64,000 nucleotides of DNA, taken from Cupriavidus pauculus. Its GTDB lineage: Bacteria; Pseudomonadota; Gammaproteobacteria; Burkholderiales; Burkholderiaceae. The DNA is taken from NCBI RefSeq assembly GCF_008801835.1, contig NZ_VZOW01000009.1:1-64000 (forward strand), given 5' to 3'. A program made the position numbers and the translations under genes. Shown piece after piece: positions 1-7,502 of the stretch (the first letter of the stretch is position 1; every line of letters starts with the position of its first letter). The notes under the pieces were generated by a model, which saw nothing but the letters and a program-made list of their open reading frames with translations, did not search any database and had not been told where the DNA came from.

Positions 1-76
1 GGCCGTGCCAGCGCGGTGTGCGCGGGCGGCGCCGGCGATGCCGCGGCCGGCCTCGCCCGGGGCTGCCCGGTCGGGC

Positions 77-1366
77 TCAGCGTGCGCCGGCGTCGGCGAG
101 TTCGACGTTGTCATCGCCGCCACGCAGCACGCGGCTCAGGCGCGCGCGATCGAGCTCGCGCTCCCACGCCGACACCACCACGGTGGCCACGCCATTGCCG
201 ATGATGTTGGTCAGCGCACGGCATTCGCTCATAAAGCGGTCGATGCCCAGGATCAGCACCATGCCCGCCACCGGAATCGTCGGCACCACGGCCAGCGTGG
301 CGGCCAGCGTGATGAAGCCCGAGCCGGTCACGCCGCTGGCGCCCTTCGAGGTCACCATCGCCACGGCGAGGATCGTCAGCTGCTGCATCAGCGTCAGTTC
401 GATATTGGTGGCCTGCGCGATGAAGATCACCGCCATCGTCATGTAGATATTGGTGCCGTCGAGGTTGAACGAATAACCGGTCGGCACCACCAGCCCGACC
501 ACCGACTTCGAGCAGCCGAGCTTTTCCATCTTTTCCATCAGGTGGGGCAGCGCGGCCTCGGACGAGCTGGTGCCCAGCACGATCAGCAGTTCTTCCTTGA
601 TGTACGCGACGAAGCGGATGATCGAGAAGCCGATCAGGCGCGCCACGGTGCCCAGCACCACCAGCACGAACACAATGGCCGTGAAGTAGAACGTGCCGAT
701 CAGCTTGAGCAGCGGAATCAGCGAGCCCAGGCCGTACTTGCCGATGGTGAACGCCATGGCGCCGAACGCACCGATCGGAGCCACCTTGGTGATCACGTGC
801 ACGATGTGGAAGAACACCTTCGACACCTGGTCCACCATGTCGTGGACGATGCGCGCGCGCTCGCCGATGACTGCCAACGCAGAGCCGAAGAACAGCGACA
901 CCAGCAGGATCTGCAGGATGTCGCCGTTGGCGAATGCGCTGAAGATCGTGTCCGGGATGATGTGCATGAAGAATTCGACCGTGCTCTGGCCGTGTGCCTT
1001 CGACACGTATTGCGAGATCGACTTGGTGTCCAGCGTGGCCGGGTCGATGTTGAAGCCGACGCCCGGCTTGAGCACGTGCGAGGCGACCAGGCCGATCAGT
1101 AGCGCGAAGGTCGAGACGATCTCGAAATAGAGCAGCGCCTTGCCGCCCACGCGGCCCACCTTCTTCATGTCGCGCATGCCGGCAATGCCGGACACCACGG
1201 TACAGAAGATGATCGGCCCGATGATCATCTTGATCAGCTTGATGAACGCGTCGCCCAGCGGCTTCATTTCCACGCCGGTTTGCGGCCAGAAATGACCCAG
1301 CAGGATGCCGACGGCGATCGCGAACAGGACCTGCACGTACAGGATCTTGTAGAAGGGTTTCCTCAT
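77..1366 (-). CDS. dctA: C4-dicarboxylate:cation symporter DctA
   Basis: Inner-membrane symporter of the glutamate/dicarboxylate (DAACS) family that takes up succinate, fumarate and malate. The 429-residue product matches the usual length. It carries the serine-rich re-entrant motif [10 protein letters not shown] (residues 265-274) and, near residue 305, the NLDGTN substrate/cation motif. I chose the ATG at 1366, which gives the standard N-terminus MRKPFYK; the reading frame is open further upstream, but that part overlaps the promoter and does not resemble the family. Its sigma-54 promoter and upstream sites point to control by a DctB/DctD-type two-component system, which is not in this window. 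Bases 1-76 beyond the stop show no gene. Confidence 0.95.
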   Translation of the reverse strand: MRKPFYKILYVQVLFAIAVGILLGHFWPQTGVEMKPLGDAFIKLIKMIIGPIIFCTVVSGIAGMRDMKKVGRVGGKALLYFEIVSTFALLIGLVASHVLKPGVGFNIDPATLDTKSISQYVSKAHGQSTVEFFMHIIPDTIFSAFANGDILQILLVSLFFGSALAVIGERARIVHDMVDQVSKVFFHIVHVITKVAPIGAFGAMAFTIGKYGLGSLIPLLKLIGTFYFTAIVFVLVVLGTVARLIGFSIIRFVAYIKEELLIVLGTSSSEAALPHLMEKMEKLGCSKSVVGLVVPTGYSFNLDGTNIYMTMAVIFIAQATNIELTLMQQLTILAVAMVTSKGASGVTGSGFITLAATLAVVPTIPVAGMVLILGIDRFMSECRALTNIIGNGVATVVVSAWERELDRARLSRVLRGGDDNVELADAGAR

Positions 1367-1466
1367 GATGTCTTCCTCGGTGTTTTGACCGGTGTGGGCG
1401 CTCGATGGCGTCCCGCGTTGCACGCCTGGCCAGAAAGCGTCGGCGGCGCGTCTGCTGGTAACTATT

Positions 1467-1482
1467 TGCAACAGCCGTGCCA
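1467..1482 (-). promoter_or_regulatory. Sigma-54 promoter of dctA
   Basis: Read on the minus strand the site is TGGCACGGCTGTTGCA, an exact match to the -24/-12 consensus TGGCACG-N4-TTGCA. The GG doublet is at 1481/1480 and the GC doublet at 1469/1468, so transcription should start near 1456, about 90 bases before the dctA ATG. RpoN control of dctA is established in rhizobia and other proteobacteria; its use here is inferred from the sequence match. Confidence 0.9.
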
Positions 1483-1552
1483 CAGCGAGGGCGGCGATCA
1501 AGTCATTGATTTACAAGGAAGTCGTGAGAATCGCGCGGCGCGGCGCTCCAGA

Positions 1553-1591
1553 ATTCCGGAAATCCGGAATGGTGGACTCCGGAAATCCGGA
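1553..1591. promoter_or_regulatory. Tandem enhancer-binding palindromes upstream of dctA
   Basis: Two copies of the palindrome TCCGGA-AA-TCCGGA lie at 1555-1568 and 1578-1591, centred 23 bp apart (about two helical turns). The first copy extends to ATTCCGGAAATCCGGAAT. They sit about 105 and 128 bp upstream of the predicted sigma-54 start, the normal place for enhancer sites. The core CGGAAATCCG is the same as I remember in the rhizobial DctD sites (TGTGCGGAAATCCGCACA), so DctD is the likely ligand. Confidence 0.75.
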
Positions 1592-1694
1592 CGGCATTGC
1601 GCCGCTTGCACCACTCAAAAGTGTCGCCAGAGGCATCCCGATGGATACCGCTGCATGGTCAGGTGTCGGTGCGCAGGGCCGTGGCGCTGTGGAT

Positions 1695-1708
1695 TCCGGA
1701 TTTCCGGG
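1695..1708. promoter_or_regulatory. Third TCCGGA palindrome
   Basis: The sequence TCCGGATTTCCGGG repeats the dctA enhancer motif with one mismatch and the spacer in opposite orientation. It lies 117 bp from the nearer tandem site and about 36 bp upstream of the -10 box of the divergent ferredoxin gene. It could be an auxiliary dctA enhancer site or act on the divergent gene; the sequence alone does not decide. Confidence 0.5.
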
Positions 1709-1743
1709 CAGTGTCGCGGCGCGGAATGACATGGCCGACCACG

Positions 1744-1749
1744 TATAAT
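1744..1749 (+). promoter_or_regulatory. -10 box upstream of the ferredoxin gene
   Basis: A perfect TATAAT stands 72 bp before the start codon of the 2Fe-2S ferredoxin gene. No good -35 hexamer is evident at 16-18 bp spacing, so the promoter may be activator-dependent or weak. Confidence 0.5.
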
Positions 1750-1820
1750 TACGAGCTTCCGATTCACGCCGCGCCCGCGTCCGCCCCTGTACGACGGCGC
1801 GCGCACGCCAGTCCGCCGTC

Positions 1821-2141
1821 ATGAGCAGCTACTACAAACATCACGTCTTCTTCTGCCTGAACCAGCGCGACGACGGCAAGGCTTGCTGCGCCGACCACAA
1901 TGCGCGCGCCATGCAGGAATACGCCAAGAAGCGCTGCAAGGAGCTTGGCATCGCCGGCGCCGAAGGCCGCGTGCGCATCAACAAGGCCGGCTGCCTGAAC
2001 CGTTGTGAACTTGGACCGGTGCTGGTGGTCTACCCCGAGGCCGTTTGGTACACCTTCGTCGACGAGCAGGACATCGACGAAATCATCGAAAGCCATCTGA
2101 TCAACGGCAAGCCCGTCGAGCGCCTGATGGTGGACCGCTGA
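1821..2141 (+). CDS. Thioredoxin-like [2Fe-2S] ferredoxin
   Basis: Small cytoplasmic iron-sulfur protein of 106 residues. Cysteines at 12, 22/23, 58 and 62, with the typical GCLNRCELGP block (57-66), fit the thioredoxin-fold [2Fe-2S] ferredoxins related to the NuoE/HydB ferredoxin domain. It probably shuttles electrons, but the partner is unknown. It is followed closely by an intrinsic terminator, so it appears monocistronic. It is divergent from dctA and shares its upstream region, including one copy of the dctA enhancer palindrome. The start is an ATG with the expected N-terminus; no strong ribosome binding site is visible. Confidence 0.85.
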   Translation: MSSYYKHHVFFCLNQRDDGKACCADHNARAMQEYAKKRCKELGIAGAEGRVRINKAGCLNRCELGPVLVVYPEAVWYTFVDEQDIDEIIESHLINGKPVERLMVDR

Positions 2142-2163
2142 TCCCCGTACCTGCCGAGCCGCG

Positions 2164-2185
2164 CCGGGTCGATGCCCGGTTTTTT
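2164..2185 (+). terminator. Intrinsic terminator after the ferredoxin gene
   Basis: A GC stem CCGGG/CCCGG (2164-2168 with 2175-2179) is followed by six T residues, 22 bases after the ferredoxin stop codon. Confidence 0.8.
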
Positions 2186-2217
2186 GTTGTGCCGTCGTTA
2201 TCCTGCCCCCAGTCATC

Positions 2218-2862
2218 ATGAACGCGCATACCCAGGTCACCACCATTGCCGGTCCCGTCGGCGCCATCGACATTTCGATCGATCTGCCGCAGAACGAACC
2301 CGTGCGCGGCATCGCGCTGGTGGCGCATCCGCACCCGCTTTTCGCGGGCACCAAGGACAACAAGGTGGCGCAGACGCTGGCGCGCACCTTCGTCGCACTG
2401 GGCTACGCCACGGTGCGCCCCAATTTTCGCGGCGTCGGCGGCTCGGCCGGCGAGCACGACAAGGGCATCGGCGAACAGGACGACCTGCTGGCAGTCATCG
2501 ACTGGATGCGCACGCAGACCGCGTGGTCGCCGCAAGTGGCCACGCTGCCGCTGGCGCTGGGCGGATTTTCGTTCGGCAGCTTCGTGCAGACGCACGTGGC
2601 ACGCCGTCTGGCCGAGGCCGGCAAGCCCGCGCAACGGCTGGTGCTGGTGGGCACCGCCACCAGCCGCTGGGACGTCGCCACGGTGCCGGCCGACACCATC
2701 GTGATCCACGGCGAACAGGACGACACGGTGCCTCTGGCCAGCGTGCTGGACTGGGCCCGTCCGCAAGAGCTGCCGGTGATCGTCATTCCCGGCGCCGACC
2801 ATTTTTTTCATCGCAAGCTGCACCTGATCAAGCAGCTTGTCGTCAACGCGTGGGAACGGTGA
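2218..2862 (+). CDS. Alpha/beta hydrolase (COG2945-like)
   Basis: A 214-residue single-domain alpha/beta hydrolase. The nucleophile elbow GFSFG (116-120) places the catalytic Ser at 118. An Asp in HGEQDD near residue 170 and the His of GADHFFH near 199 complete a plausible triad. An early HPHP motif follows the first core strand, as in the small dienelactone-hydrolase-like family with COG2945-type members. The physiological substrate is unknown. The start ATG lies just after the preceding terminator and has no obvious Shine-Dalgarno sequence. The penicillin-binding protein gene follows after 44 bases, so co-transcription is possible. Confidence 0.8.
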   Translation: MNAHTQVTTIAGPVGAIDISIDLPQNEPVRGIALVAHPHPLFAGTKDNKVAQTLARTFVALGYATVRPNFRGVGGSAGEHDKGIGEQDDLLAVIDWMRTQTAWSPQVATLPLALGGFSFGSFVQTHVARRLAEAGKPAQRLVLVGTATSRWDVATVPADTIVIHGEQDDTVPLASVLDWARPQELPVIVIPGADHFFHRKLHLIKQLVVNAWER

Positions 2863-2906
2863 ACCGTCCCGTCCGCGCCCATCCTTTTCTCGTTGGAACA
2901 TTACTC

Positions 2907-4112
2907 ATGCTGAACAGAGCCACGCCGCACTTCGCGTCCGCCCTCGCCCCCGTCGCCATCGCCGCGACGATCGCCACCGCGCTTGCCGCCGCTCCTGCCG
3001 CCGTGCTGGCGCAGGGCGTGCCGACGCCGCAAGTGGCCGCCAAGTCCTGGATGCTGTACGACGTGACCAGCGGTCAGGCGCTGGCATCGCAGAACGCCGA
3101 CCTGCGCATCGAACCGGCGTCGCTGACCAAGCTGATGACGGCCTACCTGGCGTTCGAGGCGCTCAAGGAAAAGCGTCTGACGCTGGACCAGACCGTGACG
3201 CCCACCGACATCGTGCGCAAGGTGAAAAGCGATGAGTCGCGCATGTTCATCGAGGCCGGCAAACCGGTCAGCGTGCAGGACCTGCTGTTGGGCCTGATCG
3301 TGCAGTCGGGCAACGACGCCGCGCTGGCGCTGGCCGAAGCCGTGGGCGGATCCGAGGAAGGCTTCGTGGCGATGATGAACCGCGAAGCGCAGCGCATGGG
3401 CATGAAGGGCACGCACTTCACCAATACCGACGGCGTGCCCGACCCGAACCACTACACCACCGCGGTGGACCTGGCCACGCTGACCACGCGCCTGATCAAG
3501 GACTTCCCCGAGTACTACGCGATGTACTCGCAAAAGGAGTTCACCTATAACAAGATCAGGCAGCCCAACCGCAACCGCCTGCTCTACATCGACCCGACCG
3601 TGGACGGCGTGAAGACCGGCCACACCAAGTCGGCCGGCTACTGCCTGATCTCGTCGGCCAAGCGTCCGCTGGCCAATGTGCCGAATGGCTCGCGCCGCCT
3701 CGTGTCGATCGTTATCGGCACCAGCACCGAGCAGATCCGCACGCAGGAAAGCCTGAAGATCCTGAACTACGGCTTCCAGTTCTTCGACACGCTGCGCCTC
3801 TATGACCGCGGCCAGGTGCTGGCCACGCCCGACATCTACAAGGGCAAGAGCGGCACCATCAAGATCGGTGTGGCCGACGAGACGTTCGTCACGGTGCCCA
3901 AGGGCACGGGCGGCCGCCTGAAGCCGGTGCTGGAGCGCCAGGAACTGCTGATCGCGCCGATCGCGGCAGGCCAGCAAGTGGGCACGGTCAAGCTGATGGA
4001 CGGCAACAACAAGGTGGGCGAATTCCCGGTGGTGGCGCTCGAGGAAGTGCCCGAGGCGGGCTTCTTCGGCCGCCTGTGGGATACGATCCGCCTCTGGTTC
4101 AAGCGCAAGTAA
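2907..4112 (+). CDS. dacC: D-alanyl-D-alanine carboxypeptidase (PBP5/6 type)
   Basis: A periplasmic, low-molecular-mass penicillin-binding protein that trims the terminal D-Ala of peptidoglycan pentapeptides. The 401-residue product begins with a signal peptide ending at the AQG region near residue 37. It carries the three active-site motifs SLTK (72-75), SGN (134-136) and KTG (236-238). After these comes the PBP5 C-terminal beta domain, then an amphipathic tail (residues ~385-401, ending LWFKRK) that anchors it to the membrane. The ATG at 2907 gives the signal peptide directly; the frame stays open upstream, but that overlaps the hydrolase gene in another frame. A YbeD-family gene follows nine bases later. 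Confidence 0.93.
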   Translation: MLNRATPHFASALAPVAIAATIATALAAAPAAVLAQGVPTPQVAAKSWMLYDVTSGQALASQNADLRIEPASLTKLMTAYLAFEALKEKRLTLDQTVTPTDIVRKVKSDESRMFIEAGKPVSVQDLLLGLIVQSGNDAALALAEAVGGSEEGFVAMMNREAQRMGMKGTHFTNTDGVPDPNHYTTAVDLATLTTRLIKDFPEYYAMYSQKEFTYNKIRQPNRNRLLYIDPTVDGVKTGHTKSAGYCLISSAKRPLANVPNGSRRLVSIVIGTSTEQIRTQESLKILNYGFQFFDTLRLYDRGQVLATPDIYKGKSGTIKIGVADETFVTVPKGTGGRLKPVLERQELLIAPIAAGQQVGTVKLMDGNNKVGEFPVVALEEVPEAGFFGRLWDTIRLWFKRK

Positions 4113-4121
4113 GGAATCCAG

Positions 4122-4430
4122 ATGACAACCGATTCGAACAACGGTCCGCTGACGCCGGGCGATATTCCGCCCGAGCAGTCGCTGATCGAATACCCGAGCG
4201 ATTTCCCGATCAAGGTGATGGGCGCGATGCAGGACGGCTTTGCCGAAGCCATCGTGACGCTGATCCAGGACTTCGACCCGAACTTCCACGCCGGCAAGAT
4301 GGAGATGCGTCCTTCGCGCAACGGCAACTACCTCGGCCTGACCGTGACCGTGTGGGTCACCAGCCGCGAGCAGCTCGACGATCTGTATCGCGCGCTGACG
4401 TCGCACCCGATGGTCAAGGTGGTGCTGTAA
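4122..4430 (+). CDS. YbeD/DUF493 family protein
   Basis: A 102-residue cytoplasmic protein of the YbeD family, a small ferredoxin-like (ACT-resembling) fold. The family blocks YPSDFPIKVMG and GNYLGLTVTVW are present. A good Shine-Dalgarno AAGGA stands seven bases before the ATG. In many proteobacteria ybeD sits between dacA and the lipoate genes lipB/lipA; here dacC precedes it but an rRNA methyltransferase follows. Its molecular role is unknown in the family; a link to lipoylation is only inferred from other genomes. Confidence 0.9.
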   Translation: MTTDSNNGPLTPGDIPPEQSLIEYPSDFPIKVMGAMQDGFAEAIVTLIQDFDPNFHAGKMEMRPSRNGNYLGLTVTVWVTSREQLDDLYRALTSHPMVKVVL

Positions 4431-4434
4431 GCGC

Positions 4435-5628
4435 ATGAACGCCATCACCCTGAAGCCGGGCAAGGAAAAATCGCTACTGCGGCGCCATCCGTGGGTCTAC
4501 GCCACGGGCATCGCCTCCACCGAAGGCCGCTGCGAAGCGGGCTCGACCGTGGTCATCCGCGCCGCCGACGGCCGGTTTCTGGCGCGCGGCGCCTACAGCC
4601 CGGCATCGCAGATCCGCGCCCGCGTGTGGACGTTCGATGAGAACGAGCCGGTCGATCACGCGCTGTTCAAGCGTCGCGTGGCCGCCGCCGTGGCGCATCG
4701 CAAGCGCTGGGTGCACGACACCAGCGCCGTGCGCCTGATCTTCGGTGAAGCAGACCGCGTGCCGGGCCTGATCGTCGACTACTACGGCCAGGGCGAAACC
4801 GGCCAGCTGGTGTGCCAGTTCAATGCCGCGGGCGTCGAGCAGTGGAAGGATGCGCTGGTGCAGGCGCTGATCAAGGAAACCGGCTGCCCCAACGTCTACG
4901 AACGGTCCGACGCGGCAGTGCGCCAGCGCGAAGGCCTGGAACTGGTGACCGGCGTGCTGGCCGGCGCCGAACCCGATCCGGAACTGTCGATCACCGAGCA
5001 CGGCGTGCGCTACTACGTGGACGTGCGCAACGGCCACAAGACCGGCTTCTATGTCGACCAGCGCGACAACCGCAAACTGGTGGGCGATCTGGCCGAAGGG
5101 CGCGAGGTGCTCAACTGTTTCTGCTACACCGGCGGCTTTTCGCTGGCGGCGCTGCGCGGCGGCGCCGCGTCGGTGACGTCGATCGATTCGTCGGGCGAAG
5201 CGCTGAAGATCGCGGCCAACAACGTCACGCTGAACGGCTTCGATGCGCAACGCGCCACCTGGCTCGATGCGGACGTGTTCAAGACGCTGCGCGAATTCCG
5301 CGCCGAGAACCGCCAGTTCGACCTGATCGTGCTCGATCCGCCAAAGTTTGCGCCGTCGGCCCAGCACATCGACCGGGCCGCTCGCGCGTACAAGGAAATC
5401 AATCTGGTCGGCATGCAGTTGCTGCGTCCGGGCGGCCTGCTGTTCACGTATTCGTGCTCGGGCGCGATCGGCATGGAACTGTTCCACAAGATCGTGGCCG
5501 GCGCCGTGACCGACGCTCGCGCCGACGCCCGCATCCTGCGCCGCCTGTCGGCCGGCACCGATCATCCGATGTCCGCGGCATTTCCCGAAGGCGAATATCT
5601 GAAGGGCCTGCTGCTCGAGAAAATCTGA
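4435..5628 (+). CDS. rlmI: 23S rRNA m5C1962 methyltransferase RlmI
   Basis: A SAM-dependent methyltransferase that makes 5-methylcytosine 1962 in 23S rRNA. The 397-residue protein has an N-terminal PUA domain (about 1-75; KEKSLLRRHPWVY is typical), a central EEHEE-like region, and a Rossmann methyltransferase domain. SAM-binding motif I is CYTGGFSLAA, motif IV LDPPKF is near residue 300, and the catalytic Cys lies in TYSCSG near residue 341. It starts four bases after the ybeD stop, so the two are translationally linked. RlmI is favoured over its paralogues by length and the PUA start. Confidence 0.9.
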   Translation: MNAITLKPGKEKSLLRRHPWVYATGIASTEGRCEAGSTVVIRAADGRFLARGAYSPASQIRARVWTFDENEPVDHALFKRRVAAAVAHRKRWVHDTSAVRLIFGEADRVPGLIVDYYGQGETGQLVCQFNAAGVEQWKDALVQALIKETGCPNVYERSDAAVRQREGLELVTGVLAGAEPDPELSITEHGVRYYVDVRNGHKTGFYVDQRDNRKLVGDLAEGREVLNCFCYTGGFSLAALRGGAASVTSIDSSGEALKIAANNVTLNGFDAQRATWLDADVFKTLREFRAENRQFDLIVLDPPKFAPSAQHIDRAARAYKEINLVGMQLLRPGGLLFTYSCSGAIGMELFHKIVAGAVTDARADARILRRLSAGTDHPMSAAFPEGEYLKGLLLEKI

Positions 5629-5674
5629 CACGTCCGGCAGCGGCGCAGCCGGGCCCGGGTTTTCCAGAATTGCC

Positions 5675-5810
5675 TTGAGACTGTCTCACTCCGGTCATAT
5701 TGGCCGCATAAGATTCGTCTCACGGTAAGGCATTGGCAGGTGTCTGACCGTCTCTTCTTATCAGTCTTCGTGGTAATGGCCCCGCCCTTGTGGCGGGGCG
5801 TTTTTTTTTT
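5675..5810 (+). other. Intergenic region with possible small transcript
   Basis: The 330-base gap between rlmI and the nitronate monooxygenase gene holds no convincing open frame. A TTGAGA hexamer at 5675-5680 could be a -35 element, but no clear -10 follows. About 110 bases later a strong intrinsic terminator closes the interval. This could be a small RNA or just a long rlmI 3' untranslated region; the evidence is weak. Confidence 0.25.
5779..5810 (+). terminator. Strong intrinsic terminator
   Basis: Stem GCCCCGCC (5779-5786) pairs with GGCGGGGC (5792-5799), followed by G and a run of ten or more T residues. It ends whatever transcript comes from rlmI or from the interval ahead of it. Confidence 0.92.
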
Positions 5811-5902
5811 GCGCTTCGCGCATTCGCCGCACCACCGCCAGCCGGCATGGAGGGCGCCCTCTACTGCCGCCACCGCGCGCCGCCGCGTCATCTGAAACTC
5901 CC

Positions 5903-5921
5903 TATAATCGAACGATCGTTC
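5903..5921 (+). promoter_or_regulatory. Promoter with TetR-like operator for nitronate monooxygenase
   Basis: A perfect TATAAT (5903-5908) is followed after one base by the perfect 12-bp palindrome GAACGATCGTTC (5910-5921). That places the palindrome over the transcription start, where a repressor would block initiation. Palindromes with an AACG/CGTT core are common operators of TetR-family regulators. No TetR gene is adjacent, so the regulator is encoded elsewhere. Confidence 0.65.
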
Positions 5922-5959
5922 AGTTCACCGATTGCGTACCCATCATTCGAGGAGACTTC

Positions 5960-6937
5960 ATGCCCGGCGCCAAACATATTCCACCCGTCCTGCAAAACCT
6001 GGCCTTGCCCGTGATCGCATCGCCCATGTTTATCGTCAGCTATCCGGAGCTGGTGATGGCCCAGTGCAAGGCGGGCATCGTTGGCTCGTTCCCGGCGCTC
6101 AACGCGCGTCCGGCCGAACTGCTCGACGAATGGCTGACGATGATCCAGGAAGAGCTTGCGGCGTTCCAGGCGGCCAATCCTGGCAAGCCGGTGGGGCCGG
6201 TGGCGGTGAACCAGATCGTGCATGTGTCCAACGCTCGGCTGGAGCACGACGTGAAGGTCTGCGTGGAGCACAAGGTGCCGATCTTCATCACGTCGCTGCG
6301 CGCGCCGGTCAAGGAAATGATCGACGCAGTGCACAGCTATGGCGGCATCGTGCTGCACGACGTCATCAGCATCCGCCACGCGGAGAAGGCAATCGAGGCC
6401 GGCGTCGACGGGCTGATCCTGGTGGCGGCTGGCGCGGGCGGCCATGCCGGTACGCTGTCGCCGTTCGCGCTGGTCGGCGAAGTGCGCAAGATCTTCGATG
6501 GCCCGATCGCGCTGTCGGGCGCGATCGCCACCGGCGACGCCGTGCTGGCCGCGCAAGCCATGGGCGCCGATTTCGCTTATGTCGGCACGCGCTTCATCGC
6601 GTCGCAGGAAGGCCACGCCAGCGCCGAGTACAAGCAATCGATCACCAGTTCGGCCGCGTCGGACATCATCTACACCAACCTGTTCACGGGCGTGCACGGC
6701 AACTACATCCGCGAGAGCATTCTTAATTCGGGGCTCGATCCCGAAAACCTGCCCGTGGCGGACAAGACCAAGATGGACTTTTCCAGCGGCGCATCGAAGG
6801 CCAAGGCATGGAAGGACATCTGGGGCGCCGGCCAGGGCGTGGGCCAGATCCACGACATTCCCACCGCGGGCGAGATCGTGGCGCGCATGAAGGCCGAGTA
6901 CGATGCGGCGCGCGCCCGCCTGGGACTGGTAGCATAA
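5960..6937 (+). CDS. Nitronate monooxygenase (2-nitropropane dioxygenase family)
   Basis: An FMN-dependent TIM-barrel enzyme of 325 residues that oxidises alkyl nitronates such as propionate 3-nitronate. Family blocks include the N-terminal PVIASPMF flavin loop, GGHAG at about residue 163 and the ALSGAIATGDAVLAA segment that binds phosphate. Related members act as flavin-dependent enoyl reductases or detoxify nitro compounds, so the exact substrate is uncertain. A clear GAGGAG ribosome binding site precedes the ATG. A TetR-type operator overlaps its promoter, suggesting substrate-inducible expression. Confidence 0.87.
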   Translation: MPGAKHIPPVLQNLALPVIASPMFIVSYPELVMAQCKAGIVGSFPALNARPAELLDEWLTMIQEELAAFQAANPGKPVGPVAVNQIVHVSNARLEHDVKVCVEHKVPIFITSLRAPVKEMIDAVHSYGGIVLHDVISIRHAEKAIEAGVDGLILVAAGAGGHAGTLSPFALVGEVRKIFDGPIALSGAIATGDAVLAAQAMGADFAYVGTRFIASQEGHASAEYKQSITSSAASDIIYTNLFTGVHGNYIRESILNSGLDPENLPVADKTKMDFSSGASKAKAWKDIWGAGQGVGQIHDIPTAGEIVARMKAEYDAARARLGLVA

Positions 6938-6945
6938 GGGCGTTT

Positions 6946-7461
6946 TTGCGCCCTGCGCCCACCATCGCGCCGCTTTTCGCCCCCGTACCGTTGCAGCCCG
7001 CCCACCCCGAACGCCCCAACCGCCAGGCCGGCCAGCCTGAAACGCTTACCCACCGCGAGCGCGCGATCCGCGCGTTCTGGGTGACCTGCGGCGCGCTGAG
7101 CCTGGTGCTCGGCATCATCGGCATCTTCCTGCCGCTGCTGCCGACCACGCCGTTCATCCTGCTGGCCGCCGCGTGCTTCGCGCGCGGTTCGGAAAAATTC
7201 CATCACTGGCTGATTACGCACCAGCGCTTCGGGCCGCTCGTGCGCGACTGGCAGGCGCATCGCAGCATCCCGCTGCGCGCCAAATGCCTCGCGCTTTCGA
7301 TGATGTGGATCTCGATGGGCACCACCGCGTGGCTACTGCGCGGGCGCCCCGTGTCGTCGCTGACGCTGCTGGCGATCGGGCTGGCGGTCACGGTATGGAT
7401 GGTGCGGCTGCCGACGCGCCCGCGCGGCGGCTACGCCGATACGGACACGCAGCAGCCATGA
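6946..7461 (+). CDS. YbaN/DUF454 family inner-membrane protein
   Basis: A small membrane protein with two or three hydrophobic helices. The diagnostic DUF454 block PLLPTTPFILLAAACFARGS follows the first helix and is succeeded by a second hydrophobic stretch near the C-terminus. Function unknown. There is no ATG start in the frame. I place the start at the TTG at 6946 because AAGGG lies five bases upstream and overlaps the stop codon of the preceding gene, which implies translational coupling (171 residues). A second TTG at 6991 is possible but has no ribosome binding site. Confidence 0.75.
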   Translation: MRPAPTIAPLFAPVPLQPAHPERPNRQAGQPETLTHRERAIRAFWVTCGALSLVLGIIGIFLPLLPTTPFILLAAACFARGSEKFHHWLITHQRFGPLVRDWQAHRSIPLRAKCLALSMMWISMGTTAWLLRGRPVSSLTLLAIGLAVTVWMVRLPTRPRGGYADTDTQQP

Positions 7462-7502
7462 CCGCGGCGCGCGCGCGACGCCCCGTTGCGCGCCCGCCGC
7501 TG

